Source of the DNA: RI-106 sp964496875
GTDB lineage: Bacteria; Cyanobacteriota; Vampirovibrionia; Obscuribacterales; Obscuribacteraceae
Reading direction: 5' to 3'
DNA: 64,000 nt
Assembly (NCBI GenBank): GCA_964496875.1
Contig: CAZCBH010000017.1
Span: 1-64,000, forward strand
The position numbers were made by a program, and so were the translations under genes. Below the pieces are notes generated by a model that did not search any database, had not been told where the DNA came from, and saw only the letters and a list, made by a program, of their open reading frames with translations. Below, piece after piece: positions 17,191-26,234 of the stretch. Positions within the stretch are counted from its first letter, which is position 1; every line of letters starts with the position of its first letter.

Positions 17191-18027
17191 ATGCCCGAGT
17201 TGCCGGAAGTAGAGACTGTAGCCAGCGGCTTGAGAGAGCTTCTAATAGGCGAGACCATTAAGGGCGCCCAGGTGTTGCGCGAGCAGTCGGTGGCTTACCC
17301 TCTAAACAAGCGGAAGTTCTGCCAGGCGCTGGGAGCCAGACGAGTCATCTCGGTGAGCCGACGGGGAAAGTATTTATTGATAGATCTATCCGAAGGCGAT
17401 ATGCTGGTTGTCCATCTGCGCATGTCCGGCAGGCTTCTTGTTAAAAAGGCCGGCTCTGCGCCGGATAGATTCTTGCGGGTTAGAATCGCTCTGGAAAGCG
17501 GGAAGGAGCTGCATTTTGAAGATATGCGAGTCTTCGGCCGAATCTGGTATGTTCCTGAGCGCGCTGATCTTCTTGATATTGTTAGTGGTATCAAGAGTCT
17601 GGGGGTTGAGCCTCTCGATGATCTCGACTATGCGTATTTGAAAATGCGTCTCAAAGGCAAGTCTCAACCGATAAAAAACGCTTTATTAGATCAAAGAATC
17701 ATCGCCGGAATCGGCAATATCTACGCCGACGAATCGCTCTTTCTTGCCGGAATCAGACCCGATAGAAAAGCCGGTTCGCTCAAGCCTGTCGAACTGAAGA
17801 GGCTGGTCACCACGGTCAAGTCCGTACTCTCGGAGGCGATTGAACAGGGGGGCAGTACTCTTAGAGACTATCGCAAAGCCGATGGCGTGAACGGAAACTA
17901 TCAGAGTCAAGCCTGGGTCTACGGCAGATTCGCCCAGGATTGCCGCAAGTGTGGCTCCGGTTCTAAGATAGAGCGAATCAAATTGGCCGGCAGATCGACC
18001 CACTATTGTCCGAAGTGTCAAAAGTGA
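17191..18027 (+). CDS. mutM: Formamidopyrimidine-DNA glycosylase
   Basis: 278 residues, standard length. The N-terminus MPELPEVETV carries the catalytic Pro2 and Glu3. GRRGKYLLI provides the conserved Lys, IAGIGNIYADESLF is the H2TH helix region, and the C-terminus is a zinc finger (CRKCGSG ... CPKC). It removes 8-oxoguanine and formamidopyrimidines and nicks by beta/delta elimination. A PELPEVE start fixes ATG 17191. It converges with the flippase-like gene, leaving nine bases between their ends. Confidence 0.98.
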   Translation: MPELPEVETVASGLRELLIGETIKGAQVLREQSVAYPLNKRKFCQALGARRVISVSRRGKYLLIDLSEGDMLVVHLRMSGRLLVKKAGSAPDRFLRVRIALESGKELHFEDMRVFGRIWYVPERADLLDIVSGIKSLGVEPLDDLDYAYLKMRLKGKSQPIKNALLDQRIIAGIGNIYADESLFLAGIRPDRKAGSLKPVELKRLVTTVKSVLSEAIEQGGSTLRDYRKADGVNGNYQSQAWVYGRFAQDCRKCGSGSKIERIKLAGRSTHYCPKCQK

Positions 18028-18036
18028 TAGTGTCGT

Positions 18037-19086
18037 CTATGGTGTCTCTTCCGGGTTCTTTTTTCTGGCGCCCAGCATGCCGTTGACGGCCACACAGACT
18101 GCCGCCGGAACACAGGTAACCACTATGAAACAGATCAGGTGCAGGACGGTGGCATAGGCGGCCGCCAGATTAGGGTCTATCTGGGCGGTCTTGACCAGCG
18201 ACTCTTTGACCAGGACATGGAAGGTGCCGATGGTGCCCGGGGTCGGGATGAGGTTGCCGGATGAACCAATGGTGAAGGTGAGCAGGCAGTTTTTGATGCC
18301 GACTTTGTCCTGTATATGAAATGCGAAAAGCATGAAATAGAAATTCAGTCCATAAAGAATCCACATTACCGCCGTAAAGAGAGCGATAACCGGATAAGCG
18401 ACCGGATCGAGCAAAGACTTGGTGCCCCGGTCGAACTGGGCGCTCAGCTCGGAGAGCTTTTCTTTGATAGGCTGAGGGAGGATTTTGTCGATAAGAGGCT
18501 GTTTTTGAATCCAAGAAAGAATACTGTGGGTGCGGGGCAGGAGCACCAGAGCGACCACCGAAATGAAAGCCATGGTGGCGCCACCGGGTACCAGCCATGG
18601 CATCTCGTCCAGAATCTGTCTGGGCAGTATGGTCAGGGAGACACCGATCAGTATAACGAGAGAGGCGATGTCTAGAAGGCGGTCGATGAACATGGTCGGC
18701 AAAACTGCCGCCCAGGGCAGTTTCTCCATGCGACTGATAGCGACCAGTCTTGCCACCTCCCCGCCCCGGGGAATGACCACGTTTACTGCGTAGCCGACTA
18801 TGGTTGCATAAAAGGAATTCCACAGGCTGATGGATCTATCCGCCACCGGTTTGAGCAGCCAGATCCAGCGCAGGGCTCTGACAATGTGGCTTAGAAGACC
18901 GGTTATGAAAACCACCACCAGATAGAAGATATCCAGATCTTTGAGATTGGCCAGGATCATCTCGAAATCGCAGTCTTTGAAGGCGAACCATAACAACCCC
19001 AGACCAAGCAGCAAGGCCAAAAGGAGCTTTAGCCAGCTCGTCTTCTGTTCGGGGGTCTTTTGGCTTACTGTTTTATCGGCTTCCAT
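18037..19086 (-). CDS. LPG-synthase-TM / UPF0104 flippase-like membrane protein
   Basis: 349 residues with about eight membrane helices. The pattern SHIVRALRWIWLLKP, GYAVNVVIPRGGEVARL, FIDRLLDIASLVILI and PTPGTIGTFHVLVKESL is that of the lysylphosphatidylglycerol synthase TM region family (PF03706), which includes lipid or glycolipid flippases of the GtrA-adjacent kind. No aminoacyl-transferase domain is attached, so aminoacylation of lipid is not expected. The substrate is unknown. Confidence 0.9.
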   Translation of the reverse strand: MEADKTVSQKTPEQKTSWLKLLLALLLGLGLLWFAFKDCDFEMILANLKDLDIFYLVVVFITGLLSHIVRALRWIWLLKPVADRSISLWNSFYATIVGYAVNVVIPRGGEVARLVAISRMEKLPWAAVLPTMFIDRLLDIASLVILIGVSLTILPRQILDEMPWLVPGGATMAFISVVALVLLPRTHSILSWIQKQPLIDKILPQPIKEKLSELSAQFDRGTKSLLDPVAYPVIALFTAVMWILYGLNFYFMLFAFHIQDKVGIKNCLLTFTIGSSGNLIPTPGTIGTFHVLVKESLVKTAQIDPNLAAAYATVLHLICFIVVTCVPAAVCVAVNGMLGARKKNPEETP

Positions 19087-19339
19087 CGGCTCTCGTTCGC
19101 ATACTAAAAGGTCGGTTCTTTGACAATTACATAAGAAGGTGAGTTTTACTGCTAATAAATCTGGGAATTATTGACCATTGAAGAGGTCTGTTGCTCGCAC
19201 AATGGTACCTCGAAAGAGTGTTAAGCAGAAAAATCGAGACTGCGTGGTAAAAGAACAGTGCAAAAGGCGAGATCAGGTGACTGATAACAAATCTAGTCCC
19301 TCTGCCTGCGACTTCAGTGAAAGATCCGGTGACAATTAA

Positions 19340-21031
19340 ATGGGTGACAGAAAAACAAAGGTTCTCTTGATAGATCACAACGCTGGTCAAGCCCAGGCTT
19401 TGCGAAAAGTCTTGCAAGAGGCCGCGGGCAAAGAGTTCTCCATGGAATGGACCGAGAAGTTCAACGCCGGGATGGAAATGCTCGGAGAAGATAAATTCGA
19501 TGTTGTGCTTCTCAGTCTGTCTATGCCTGATAAGTCCGGGGTGGAGGTTCTCAAAGAGCTGCGCAAGTTCGATAATAGCGTGCCGGTGGTGGTATTGAGC
19601 GACGATCCGAGAGATACCGCCGTCACCGATGCGGTCAACAGCGGCGCCCAGGACTGGTTGGCCCGGGAGAGCCTGGATGGCGGTCGGTTATTGCAGTCTC
19701 TGCGTTATGCCATCGATCTGAAGCGGGCAGAGCTTGCTTTGAACGAAGCCTCCACCCGATTAGAGGCGGCTACCTCGCGCTTAGAAGCCCTGGCCCACAA
19801 CGATCCTCTTACAGAATGCCTTAATGTAGCTGGTCTGGAAAAGTCTCTACAAAACGAATTCGAGAGAGCCCAGCGCGGTGGTGGTGCCCTGGTGGCGGTT
19901 TTACTAGATTGCGATGATTTTGACCGGATCAACGCCCAGCTCGGTCATGGTGTCGGCGATGTGGTGCTCAAAGAGATCTCCAAGCGCATGAAAGAGACTG
20001 TGCGCCCCACCGATCATATCGCCCGCATCGGCTCCGATGAGTTTCTACTGTTGCTTCCCGACACCAGATTTGCCGAAGGTATGCTGGTGGCTGAGAAAAT
20101 CCGCCTTTCTGTGGCGGAGAGTCCATTGAGGCTTGCCTCCGAGACCATTAGAGTTACAGCCAGTCTTGGTGTTCTAGCTCTGCCATATGAGTTCTGCTCC
20201 ATAGAAGAGATCCTCTCTCTGGTGCGGCTGGCTGTCAGGGAGAGCAAGTTGCTCGGCAAAAACAGAGTCTCTTCCGGAGAGAAGCATAAAAGACCCGGTC
20301 ACCAACCGGATCGTGATGCGCTGGAAGAGCTTACCGAGAAGCTCCGCAAGGGTGATTGTTTCCGGGCTGTTTCCATGCCGATTTTGCATCTCCCTGATGA
20401 GAAGCTGGTCGGATACGAGATACTCAGCCGTGGTCCTAAAGGGGCTTTCGAAATGCCCGACGATCTCTTCCGGGTTTCGGTGGAGTACAACCTTCTTACC
20501 ATTGTGGATCTGCGTTGCTTGAAGACCTGTCTCACCGCCAGCGCCGACGAAAAATTCGAAAAACAGGCGAGAGTGCATGTCAATCTCTTCCCTTCCACCA
20601 TCATCGATACGCCCATAGACCGGTTGATGACCCTGTTTCCGGAAGACACCAATGGAGAAGCCAACCAGAAGTACTGTGTCGAGATAAGCGAGCAGCAGTT
20701 CATTGGTGATCCAACTTATTTGAGGGATCATGTCCATGAGCTCACCAAGAACGGAGTGCTAGTCGCTATCGATGACGTGGGCTTCGGGCGCAGCTCCCTG
20801 GAGAGCTTGATCATTCTCGAGCCGGATATTGTCAAAATCGACCGTAAATATGTCTCGGGCATCGCCCAGGAGCCGACTAAAGAGAGACTCTTGCGTCGTC
20901 TTGTCAAAGTGGTCAACGCTCTGGGCTCCGAACTTATTGCCGAAGGGATTGAATGCCGGGAAGAGCTGGAGCTGCTCCTCGACATGGGAGTGACCTACGG
21001 TCAGGGTTGGTACTGGGGCAAGCCCTCATAA
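19340..21031 (+). CDS. Receiver-GGDEF-EAL protein with non-phosphorylatable receiver
   Basis: 563 residues. The receiver domain (about 5-125) has DVVLLSLSMPD, where Ser59 stands in place of the phosphoacceptor Asp, and an Arg replaces the usual conserved Lys. A short coiled coil leads to GGDEF (about 160-315) with ARIGSDEFLLLLP and, five residues before it, an RPTD inhibitory site. The EAL domain (about 325-560) keeps the metal and catalytic set: YEILSRGP, VHVNLF, VEIS, VAIDDVGFG, VKIDRK, IAEGIE, and YGQGWYW. It may synthesise and/or hydrolyse c-di-GMP; GSDEF in place of GGDEF leaves cyclase activity uncertain. The only EAL protein in the window, it converges with a CheY-like gene. Confidence 0.92.
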   Translation: MGDRKTKVLLIDHNAGQAQALRKVLQEAAGKEFSMEWTEKFNAGMEMLGEDKFDVVLLSLSMPDKSGVEVLKELRKFDNSVPVVVLSDDPRDTAVTDAVNSGAQDWLARESLDGGRLLQSLRYAIDLKRAELALNEASTRLEAATSRLEALAHNDPLTECLNVAGLEKSLQNEFERAQRGGGALVAVLLDCDDFDRINAQLGHGVGDVVLKEISKRMKETVRPTDHIARIGSDEFLLLLPDTRFAEGMLVAEKIRLSVAESPLRLASETIRVTASLGVLALPYEFCSIEEILSLVRLAVRESKLLGKNRVSSGEKHKRPGHQPDRDALEELTEKLRKGDCFRAVSMPILHLPDEKLVGYEILSRGPKGAFEMPDDLFRVSVEYNLLTIVDLRCLKTCLTASADEKFEKQARVHVNLFPSTIIDTPIDRLMTLFPEDTNGEANQKYCVEISEQQFIGDPTYLRDHVHELTKNGVLVAIDDVGFGRSSLESLIILEPDIVKIDRKYVSGIAQEPTKERLLRRLVKVVNALGSELIAEGIECREELELLLDMGVTYGQGWYWGKPS

Positions 21032-21053
21032 AAAAAATCCGTTGACCTCAGAT

Positions 21054-21458
21054 TTACTTACCGGCGGCTTTGTCCAGAATATCCTGGGCCAGGGTATCCG
21101 GGTTGAAAGGTTTTGCGATCAAGCCTGATGCCCCTTTGGATCTATAAAAGGCTTCTTCTCCGGCTTCCACGTGGGTGCTTGTGAAGATTATCGGTACTGT
21201 TTTGAGGACCGGTGCTTCCCGTAATTTGTCCATTACGGTGAGCCCGTCCATATCGGGCATGGAAGTATCGAGTACGATTAAATCCGGCTCTTCCTGGGGG
21301 GCGAGATGAATCGCTTCCTTACCTGAAGAGGCTGTGGCTACTCGCCAGCGGGCAATGCCGGTAAGGCTGAGAGTGCCTATCTTGAGGATATCCGGGTCAT
21401 CGTCTATCAGCATGATCTTGGGAACTGTCATGGCCTGCTTCCTCTGCTTTTCTGTCAT
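21054..21458 (-). CDS. Single-domain response regulator (CheY-like)
   Basis: 134 residues or 125 from the internal ATG at 21431 (MTVPKIML). It is a complete receiver domain: acidic pair IDDDPD, phosphoacceptor in IVLDTSMPDMDG, Thr/Ser in FTSTH, and Lys in IAKPF. It has no output domain. All phosphorylation residues are present, in contrast to the receiver of the convergent GGDEF-EAL gene. The kinase partner is not in the window. Confidence 0.92.
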   Translation of the reverse strand: MTEKQRKQAMTVPKIMLIDDDPDILKIGTLSLTGIARWRVATASSGKEAIHLAPQEEPDLIVLDTSMPDMDGLTVMDKLREAPVLKTVPIIFTSTHVEAGEEAFYRSKGASGLIAKPFNPDTLAQDILDKAAGK

Positions 21459-21479
21459 GGACTCGACCTAATTTAGCAC

Positions 21480-21495
21480 CCGGGCTCCTGCCCGG
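21480..21495 (+). repeat. Short GC hairpin before the 19-bp repeats
   Basis: CCGGGC (21480-21485), TCCT, GCCCGG (21490-21495) forms a perfect 6-bp stem in the divergent region. It lies 14 bases upstream of the tandem 19-bp repeats and just outside the start of the CheY-like gene. It could be a leader hairpin or an operator. Confidence 0.5.
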
Positions 21496-21509
21496 ACAAG
21501 AGGACAAGA

Positions 21510-21566
21510 TGTCATAGGTCGGAGGACCTGTCATAGGTCGGAGTACCTGTCATAGGTCGGAGGACC
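21510..21566 (+). repeat. Three tandem 19-bp hairpin repeats
   Basis: The unit TGTCATAGGTCGGAGGACC occurs at 21510-21528, 21529-21547 (one G to T change) and 21548-21566, directly abutting. Each unit contains AGGTC-GGAG-GACCT, a 5-bp stem with a 4-base loop when the next unit's T is included. The array sits between divergent starts: the CheY-like gene at 21458 and the methyltransferase-type gene at 21585. It could bind a regulator, fold in the leader RNA, or be a simple mobile hairpin repeat. Confidence 0.9.
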
Positions 21567-21584
21567 TGCCTGGTAAACTTTATA

Positions 21585-24299
21585 GTGAATCAGGCTGACC
21601 CGGGCAAACCTACAGGTGCCGTTGCTATTTTTAAGTTGACAGCAAACCAGCGTCAAAAAATCGAAGATTGGCTCGGGAGAATCTCGAGCGCTGGTTGTGA
21701 CGGAGAAGCTGCAAGACTGCTTTTCGGTCTGGGGCTGGCGCGCGCTCTTAGCTCTGAGGATGTGCCGCCTGTGCTCTACGAAGATCTGCTGGCTGGAGGT
21801 GGTATCGTCTGTGATGCGGCGGTTGAGCGGTCCCGTTTCGAACCCTTCTGCGCCCTGGCGGATGCGATAGTAGCCGAAGACATTGTCGAGGAACTCTATC
21901 GTGCCTCGTTAGTCTATGGTGCAACAGAGTCAGGAAGAAAGCGAAGCGGTAGTTACTATACTCCGGCTGAGCTTGCCCGAGAGCTTGCAAGAGAGGTTTT
22001 TGAAAGACTTCCAGCCGGCGGTAGATCCGCCGGGGAGGCCGGATTAAAGGTGATTGATCCTGCTTGTGGACCGGGAATTGTGCTGCTCGCGCTAAAGAAA
22101 TGCCTGGCGGAAAGTAGAGTCGAAGCTGATTTCTTCGGAATAGATCTTGATCCTGGTTCGGTTTTTCTGACTCGCTTTTTTCTTTTTAGAGCCGGACTGT
22201 CGCCGGATATTGCAGCCTCTAGAGTCGTATGTGGAGACTCCCTGAGACTTTTTGTCGAGGGCGATAGTCCCTTCGGTTCTCTATCTGAGTACGCTGGTGA
22301 TACCGTATTCGATGTGGTAGCAGGCAATCCGCCCTGGGAGATACATAAGCCCAACACGAGAGAGTTCTTCTCTTTGTACGATCCCAATTTCTACAGTTAT
22401 CCCAGGCAGGAAGCCCTGGTGCGTCAACAGGAGATCTTTTCTCTATTCCCTGGCAGTCGCAAGAGATGGGAGGCGCTAAATCGCAACTATGCGGAGAATG
22501 CGCGGTTTTATAAACGAGCTTTTCTGCATCAGGGTGGTGGCGACGCAAACTTCTACAAGTATTTTGTCGAACAGAGCTTCAGGCTTGCGGCAGATGGGGG
22601 CTTGATCTCTTTGATTGTTCCAGGCGGTCTCTATTGTGATTCCGGATCGGCGCCTTTGCGTCGTCTTCTACTAGACAACACAGACTGGCTTTTGTTAAGG
22701 GGTTTCGAGAATTCCAATGGCGCTTTCGATATACATCGCTCCTTCAAGTATTGCTACTTTGTCGCTCGTAAAGGGGGAGTGACAAAAGCGATCGATGTCG
22801 ATTTCTTCTCTGAAAAGAAGACGGATGCCGGTAGTGATGGCGCTGGCGCTGTATATGATGCGGAGGCGCTGAAGCGATTCAGTCCTCGCAGCAATATTAT
22901 TCTCGAGGTGGAAGGGGCTCTGACTTTAGAGCTACTCGAGAAAATCTATTGCGGCTCTTTTTCTCAATATCTCGGTGAGGCCGTCTTCGGCGACTTCCCA
23001 TTACGCTATCGCAGGGAGTTCGACATGACTATGGACTCCTCGCTTTTCGCTACAAGGGATGTGCTGGAGCAAAACGGCTTTAGAAGCGATTGCAGCGGCA
23101 ACTGGCTGGCCGGTTCCTGGAGGAGACGAGGCACGGCTGATACTGGAAGTGATGTCGAGGGCGCCATTATTTCCGCTTGTGGTGACTTCAGCATCATGTC
23201 CGATTCGGTGCAGTCTATTCGCCTGCCTCTTTATGAAGGGCGAATGATCGGGCCCTATGATTTTAGAAAGAAGAAGTGGTTGGAGGGCTCTGGTCGAGGA
23301 GCGCTCTGGCGTGAAAAGAACTTCGAAAATTCTCATATTGAACCGCATTATCTTATAGATGCCGAGGCGTTCGTGGCATCGCGGGCGGTGAGAGGTCTGA
23401 AAACAGGATTTCTCGCCGTGGGCAGTGATACGAACCGGCGTTCTATGATGGCTTCACTCCTGTACGAAGTACCTTGCGGCAACTCTGTCCCTGTTCTCTA
23501 CCTCGAGGGTGATGGTGCAAAGACGATTCGCTGGCAACTCGTCTTGACCGCTATTTTAAACAGCTTCGTATTCGACTTCGTGATCCGGCGAAGGATGGCA
23601 GGAACCAATCTCAATCATTTTGTGATCGCCGAATGTCCCCTCCCTGATTGCCGAGGCACAGAGGAAGAGGCGCTCGCTCTAATCGTCGATCTTGTCGCTT
23701 TGCTGAATATGGAGAGCCCCCGCTACTCGTTGCCGTTGTCTCAACTCGGTCTGCCGGGCATCGGCGCAGCAGATAGAAGACCTCGTTTATCTTCTTTGAG
23801 CCGTAAAATAGTTATGAGCTTGCTTGATGTTTTCGTCCTTCATCTCTATGACCTTTCGTCGGAGGATCTGTTCGTGATTCTGCAAGACAGCCTGCTTGGA
23901 GAATGGACAACAGGCAGAGGCGCCGATTTCGTCTTAAACAGACCCGAGCCTTATTTAGATGAGCTTTTTGAGAGAGCGCTCATCGATATCGACAGGGAGT
24001 CCAATTTGGAGAGCCTTTTAATTAGTCTTTCCGATTCCGATAAGCTGTCGCCCTTGAAGCCGACCGGAAGCTATGGTGTCAATCCAAAAGGTTTTCATAG
24101 GGTCGATCGAGATCTTCCGGTCTGGCAGAGGCAGACAACTATCAGTATGTTGCTGGCTTATCTGGTAAAGCGCAAAGGACAGGCATATTTGAAGGGGATT
24201 GCTCGAACTTACACCGCTCGCCTGAGAACGGCTTCAGAGACAGAGAGTATCCGGCTCATGAACTCTTTGCCTTTGTGTCTTTCCGGCGAGCAGATCTAG
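21585..24299 (+). CDS. N6-adenine DNA methyltransferase-type protein (Eco57I-like)
   Basis: 904 residues. GSYYTPAELA precedes SAM motif I (DPACGPG, about residue 158) and the catalytic motif IV is NPPW (Asn248), the set seen in Eco57I/type IIG and BREX-type adenine methylases. FRLAADGGLISLIVPGGLYCDSG is a typical motif VI-VII region. About 400 residues of C-terminal specificity-like sequence follow, including NLNHFVIAECPLPDC. No PD-(D/E)xK nuclease is visible in the N-terminal 110 residues and no restriction gene is adjacent. The start is GTG 21585 with no clear Shine-Dalgarno, directly after the hairpin repeats. Its end overlaps the convergent ogt gene by 66 bases. It could be an orphan methylase or a nuclease-less relative. 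Confidence 0.8.
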   Translation: MNQADPGKPTGAVAIFKLTANQRQKIEDWLGRISSAGCDGEAARLLFGLGLARALSSEDVPPVLYEDLLAGGGIVCDAAVERSRFEPFCALADAIVAEDIVEELYRASLVYGATESGRKRSGSYYTPAELARELAREVFERLPAGGRSAGEAGLKVIDPACGPGIVLLALKKCLAESRVEADFFGIDLDPGSVFLTRFFLFRAGLSPDIAASRVVCGDSLRLFVEGDSPFGSLSEYAGDTVFDVVAGNPPWEIHKPNTREFFSLYDPNFYSYPRQEALVRQQEIFSLFPGSRKRWEALNRNYAENARFYKRAFLHQGGGDANFYKYFVEQSFRLAADGGLISLIVPGGLYCDSGSAPLRRLLLDNTDWLLLRGFENSNGAFDIHRSFKYCYFVARKGGVTKAIDVDFFSEKKTDAGSDGAGAVYDAEALKRFSPRSNIILEVEGALTLELLEKIYCGSFSQYLGEAVFGDFPLRYRREFDMTMDSSLFATRDVLEQNGFRSDCSGNWLAGSWRRRGTADTGSDVEGAIISACGDFSIMSDSVQSIRLPLYEGRMIGPYDFRKKKWLEGSGRGALWREKNFENSHIEPHYLIDAEAFVASRAVRGLKTGFLAVGSDTNRRSMMASLLYEVPCGNSVPVLYLEGDGAKTIRWQLVLTAILNSFVFDFVIRRRMAGTNLNHFVIAECPLPDCRGTEEEALALIVDLVALLNMESPRYSLPLSQLGLPGIGAADRRPRLSSLSRKIVMSLLDVFVLHLYDLSSEDLFVILQDSLLGEWTTGRGADFVLNRPEPYLDELFERALIDIDRESNLESLLISLSDSDKLSPLKPTGSYGVNPKGFHRVDRDLPVWQRQTTISMLLAYLVKRKGQAYLKGIARTYTARLRTASETESIRLMNSLPLCLSGEQI

Positions 24300-24776
24300 T
24301 TCGTGTCTCAGAAGCCACTCTTTGTTGCATAATCCCCCGGCAAAGCCTGTTAACTTATGATCTTTGCTCACCACTCTGTGGCAGGGAATCAATATGGAGA
24401 CAGGGTTTCTGCCGACGGCGGCTCCCACTGCGCGCTGGGCTTTTTCTCTGCCCAGCTCTCGGGCTATGTCACCGTAAGTGGTGGTGGCGGCAGGGGCGAT
24501 GGTCATGAGCCGATGCCAGACCTCCAGTTGGAACACCGAGCCTTGAAGCTCCAGGTCAGGCATTCTGTCCACTCTGCCTGTGTCGAAATACTGGTCGAGG
24601 CAAGATACGACTTCGGACAGTCTTTCCGGGCAGCGAGTTGCGAATCTGATCTCTTTTTCGGTCCGGCTCGAAATATGTTTGTGATTCTCGAAATAGATAC
24701 CTTTGAGGGCGCCGTTCTCGGAAGCCAGAAGCAATAGTCTGCCCAGCGGGCTTGCATAGTGGTGACGATAACTCAT
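24234..24776 (-). CDS. ogt: Methylated-DNA-protein cysteine methyltransferase
   Basis: 180 residues from ATG 24776 (MSYRHHYASPLG), supported by AAAGGAGA about ten bases upstream. The longer frame to 24938 adds an unrelated N-terminus. The active-site motif IPCHRVV, TTYGDIAREL, and FAGGLCNKEWLLRHE identify the family, which repairs O6-methylguanine by transfer to its own cysteine. The C-terminus overlaps the 3' end of the convergent methyltransferase-type gene by 66 bases. Confidence 0.96.
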   Translation of the reverse strand: MSYRHHYASPLGRLLLLASENGALKGIYFENHKHISSRTEKEIRFATRCPERLSEVVSCLDQYFDTGRVDRMPDLELQGSVFQLEVWHRLMTIAPAATTTYGDIARELGREKAQRAVGAAVGRNPVSILIPCHRVVSKDHKLTGFAGGLCNKEWLLRHELDLLAGKTQRQRVHEPDTLCL

Positions 24777-25010
24777 GATTTTGCTATCTCCTTTGTGAGC
24801 TGGCGGTGCCATAGATAGACCGCGGCATAAGCCAGGGTGACTGTCGCCCCACGAAGAAAATCCCGTCGAAGCGTCTGTCTCGGGCGGCAAGACAATGGTA
24901 GTAATGAACGTGTTTCTCTTTCGTCTCCATGGGCACACTTTATCTCATCTGAATATTTTCTTCCGGCAAATTTCGAACATTTAAATCGCGGTAGAATTGG
25001 CCGATTTAGT

Positions 25011-25649
25011 ATGAGAGACAAGAAGTCAAAGAGCAAAGAGGGCAATAGTCAGATGCGGGGCGGTGAACGAATTAATTCGGAGTTGAAGGAGCAATACAAT
25101 CGTTATCGCTTTATGTTTTTTGCTTTGTGTGTATCGGGCTTTCTTCCCCTGGTTACTCTTCTCTTTCTCTATCTCAGCGGACCTGGTCTGGGTTATCTTG
25201 GTAAACATCTGACCACTGTGGTGGTCTTCTTTGTCCTTCAAGTGCCTATCTGTGCCATGGGCGGTTACCTGTTGGGTATTCGCAGAATGCGCTTTTTAGA
25301 ACGCTCCAGTCAGCTTGTCGCTGCCGGCGAGACCCGGGATTTGCCGGCCAGGGGGATTTTCAAGATTACCGGAAGAGGCGAGTATGTGCTCTCTTGTGTT
25401 GATATCATTGACGATACCGGGGGCGAAGCCGTTACGGAACGTTATATGATCATTCCTACCCCGGCTAGCGAAGCGGTGATACGTTCACTGCCCGAGTTGG
25501 ATTTCGATTCGCGCGAAGATGCTGATTCGGATGAGCCTGCACCGATAAGGCTCTCCTGCTACGTGGACAGTGAAAGTGGTAAGCTCGCTGCGATAAATTA
25601 CCGGGGGACAGTGCTATTCGTAAGTCCGCCGGTTACTCTCTTTATTTAG
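25011..25649 (+). CDS. Hypothetical membrane protein with soluble C-terminal domain
   Basis: 212 residues from ATG 25011. A second ATG at 25053, with a GAGGG further upstream, is an alternative. Two hydrophobic helices (about residues 35-55 and 65-88) precede a mixed alpha/beta region (FKITGRGEYVLSCVDIIDD, ERYMIIPTPASEAV) of about 115 residues, probably cytoplasmic. No family is recognised. The last eight bases overlap the convergent TfoX-N gene. Confidence 0.6.
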   Translation: MRDKKSKSKEGNSQMRGGERINSELKEQYNRYRFMFFALCVSGFLPLVTLLFLYLSGPGLGYLGKHLTTVVVFFVLQVPICAMGGYLLGIRRMRFLERSSQLVAAGETRDLPARGIFKITGRGEYVLSCVDIIDDTGGEAVTERYMIIPTPASEAVIRSLPELDFDSREDADSDEPAPIRLSCYVDSESGKLAAINYRGTVLFVSPPVTLFI

Positions 25650-25974
25650 GCGGCAGGTTGGAAGCAAAGGATATAGCCGGTTCCAGCCATTCGAAAAGGC
25701 TGGTATTGTTCATTAGAGCTTCCGCCTCTACCATTACGAAGCCGTGCATCGGCCTGCCTGTGAAATCCATGGTTCGGATGTGATCGTCCTCTATCATCTC
25801 CCGAGCCGCTTCACGACCTACTCGCAGGACCAGCTCGTCCTGAATGATGCCGCAACACATGTTGCCGTTGAGCATGAAGGCGATTCCGCCGAACATCTTT
25901 CTTTCACTGAATTCCAAGCCGCAGGCTGCCAGGGTTTTCTGTACTCTTTTGGCAAGCAATTCGTCGTAAGCCAT
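25642..25974 (-). CDS. TfoX N-terminal domain protein
   Basis: 110 residues from MAYDELLAKRV; a start at 26001 would add nine residues. SERKMFGGIAFMLNGNMCCGI, ELVLRVG and RPMHGFVMV are the TfoX_N signature. TfoX regulates competence in Haemophilus, but single-domain TfoX_N proteins like this one are widespread and uncharacterised, so a role in competence should not be assumed. Confidence 0.9.
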   Translation of the reverse strand: MAYDELLAKRVQKTLAACGLEFSERKMFGGIAFMLNGNMCCGIIQDELVLRVGREAAREMIEDDHIRTMDFTGRPMHGFVMVEAEALMNNTSLFEWLEPAISFASNLPPK

Positions 25975-26234
25975 GCTCTTTCGGGCTCCCTGGAGGACCA
26001 TATCGATTCGAGAAGCTCGAATTCTATCCTAATTCAGTTTGATCACCGGCACCTGGCTGAAATTTGGTAAAGATTTCTTCTTCGTTCTTATTCTCTTACG
26101 CTTATAGAAAGCACCCTGGCTGGATTGATTCCCTGTATCCGGACCGGGCGGTGTTAGCTATATCTAAAGAAGCCAAGAGCCATTATGTATATGATTCATT
26201 GGTGAAAAGCCTCAGGAATCAAAAACCTACTTAC

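Noticed and set aside
21510..21566. CRISPR-like interpretation of the 19-bp repeats
   Set aside because: Units abut with no spacers and there are no cas genes nearby.
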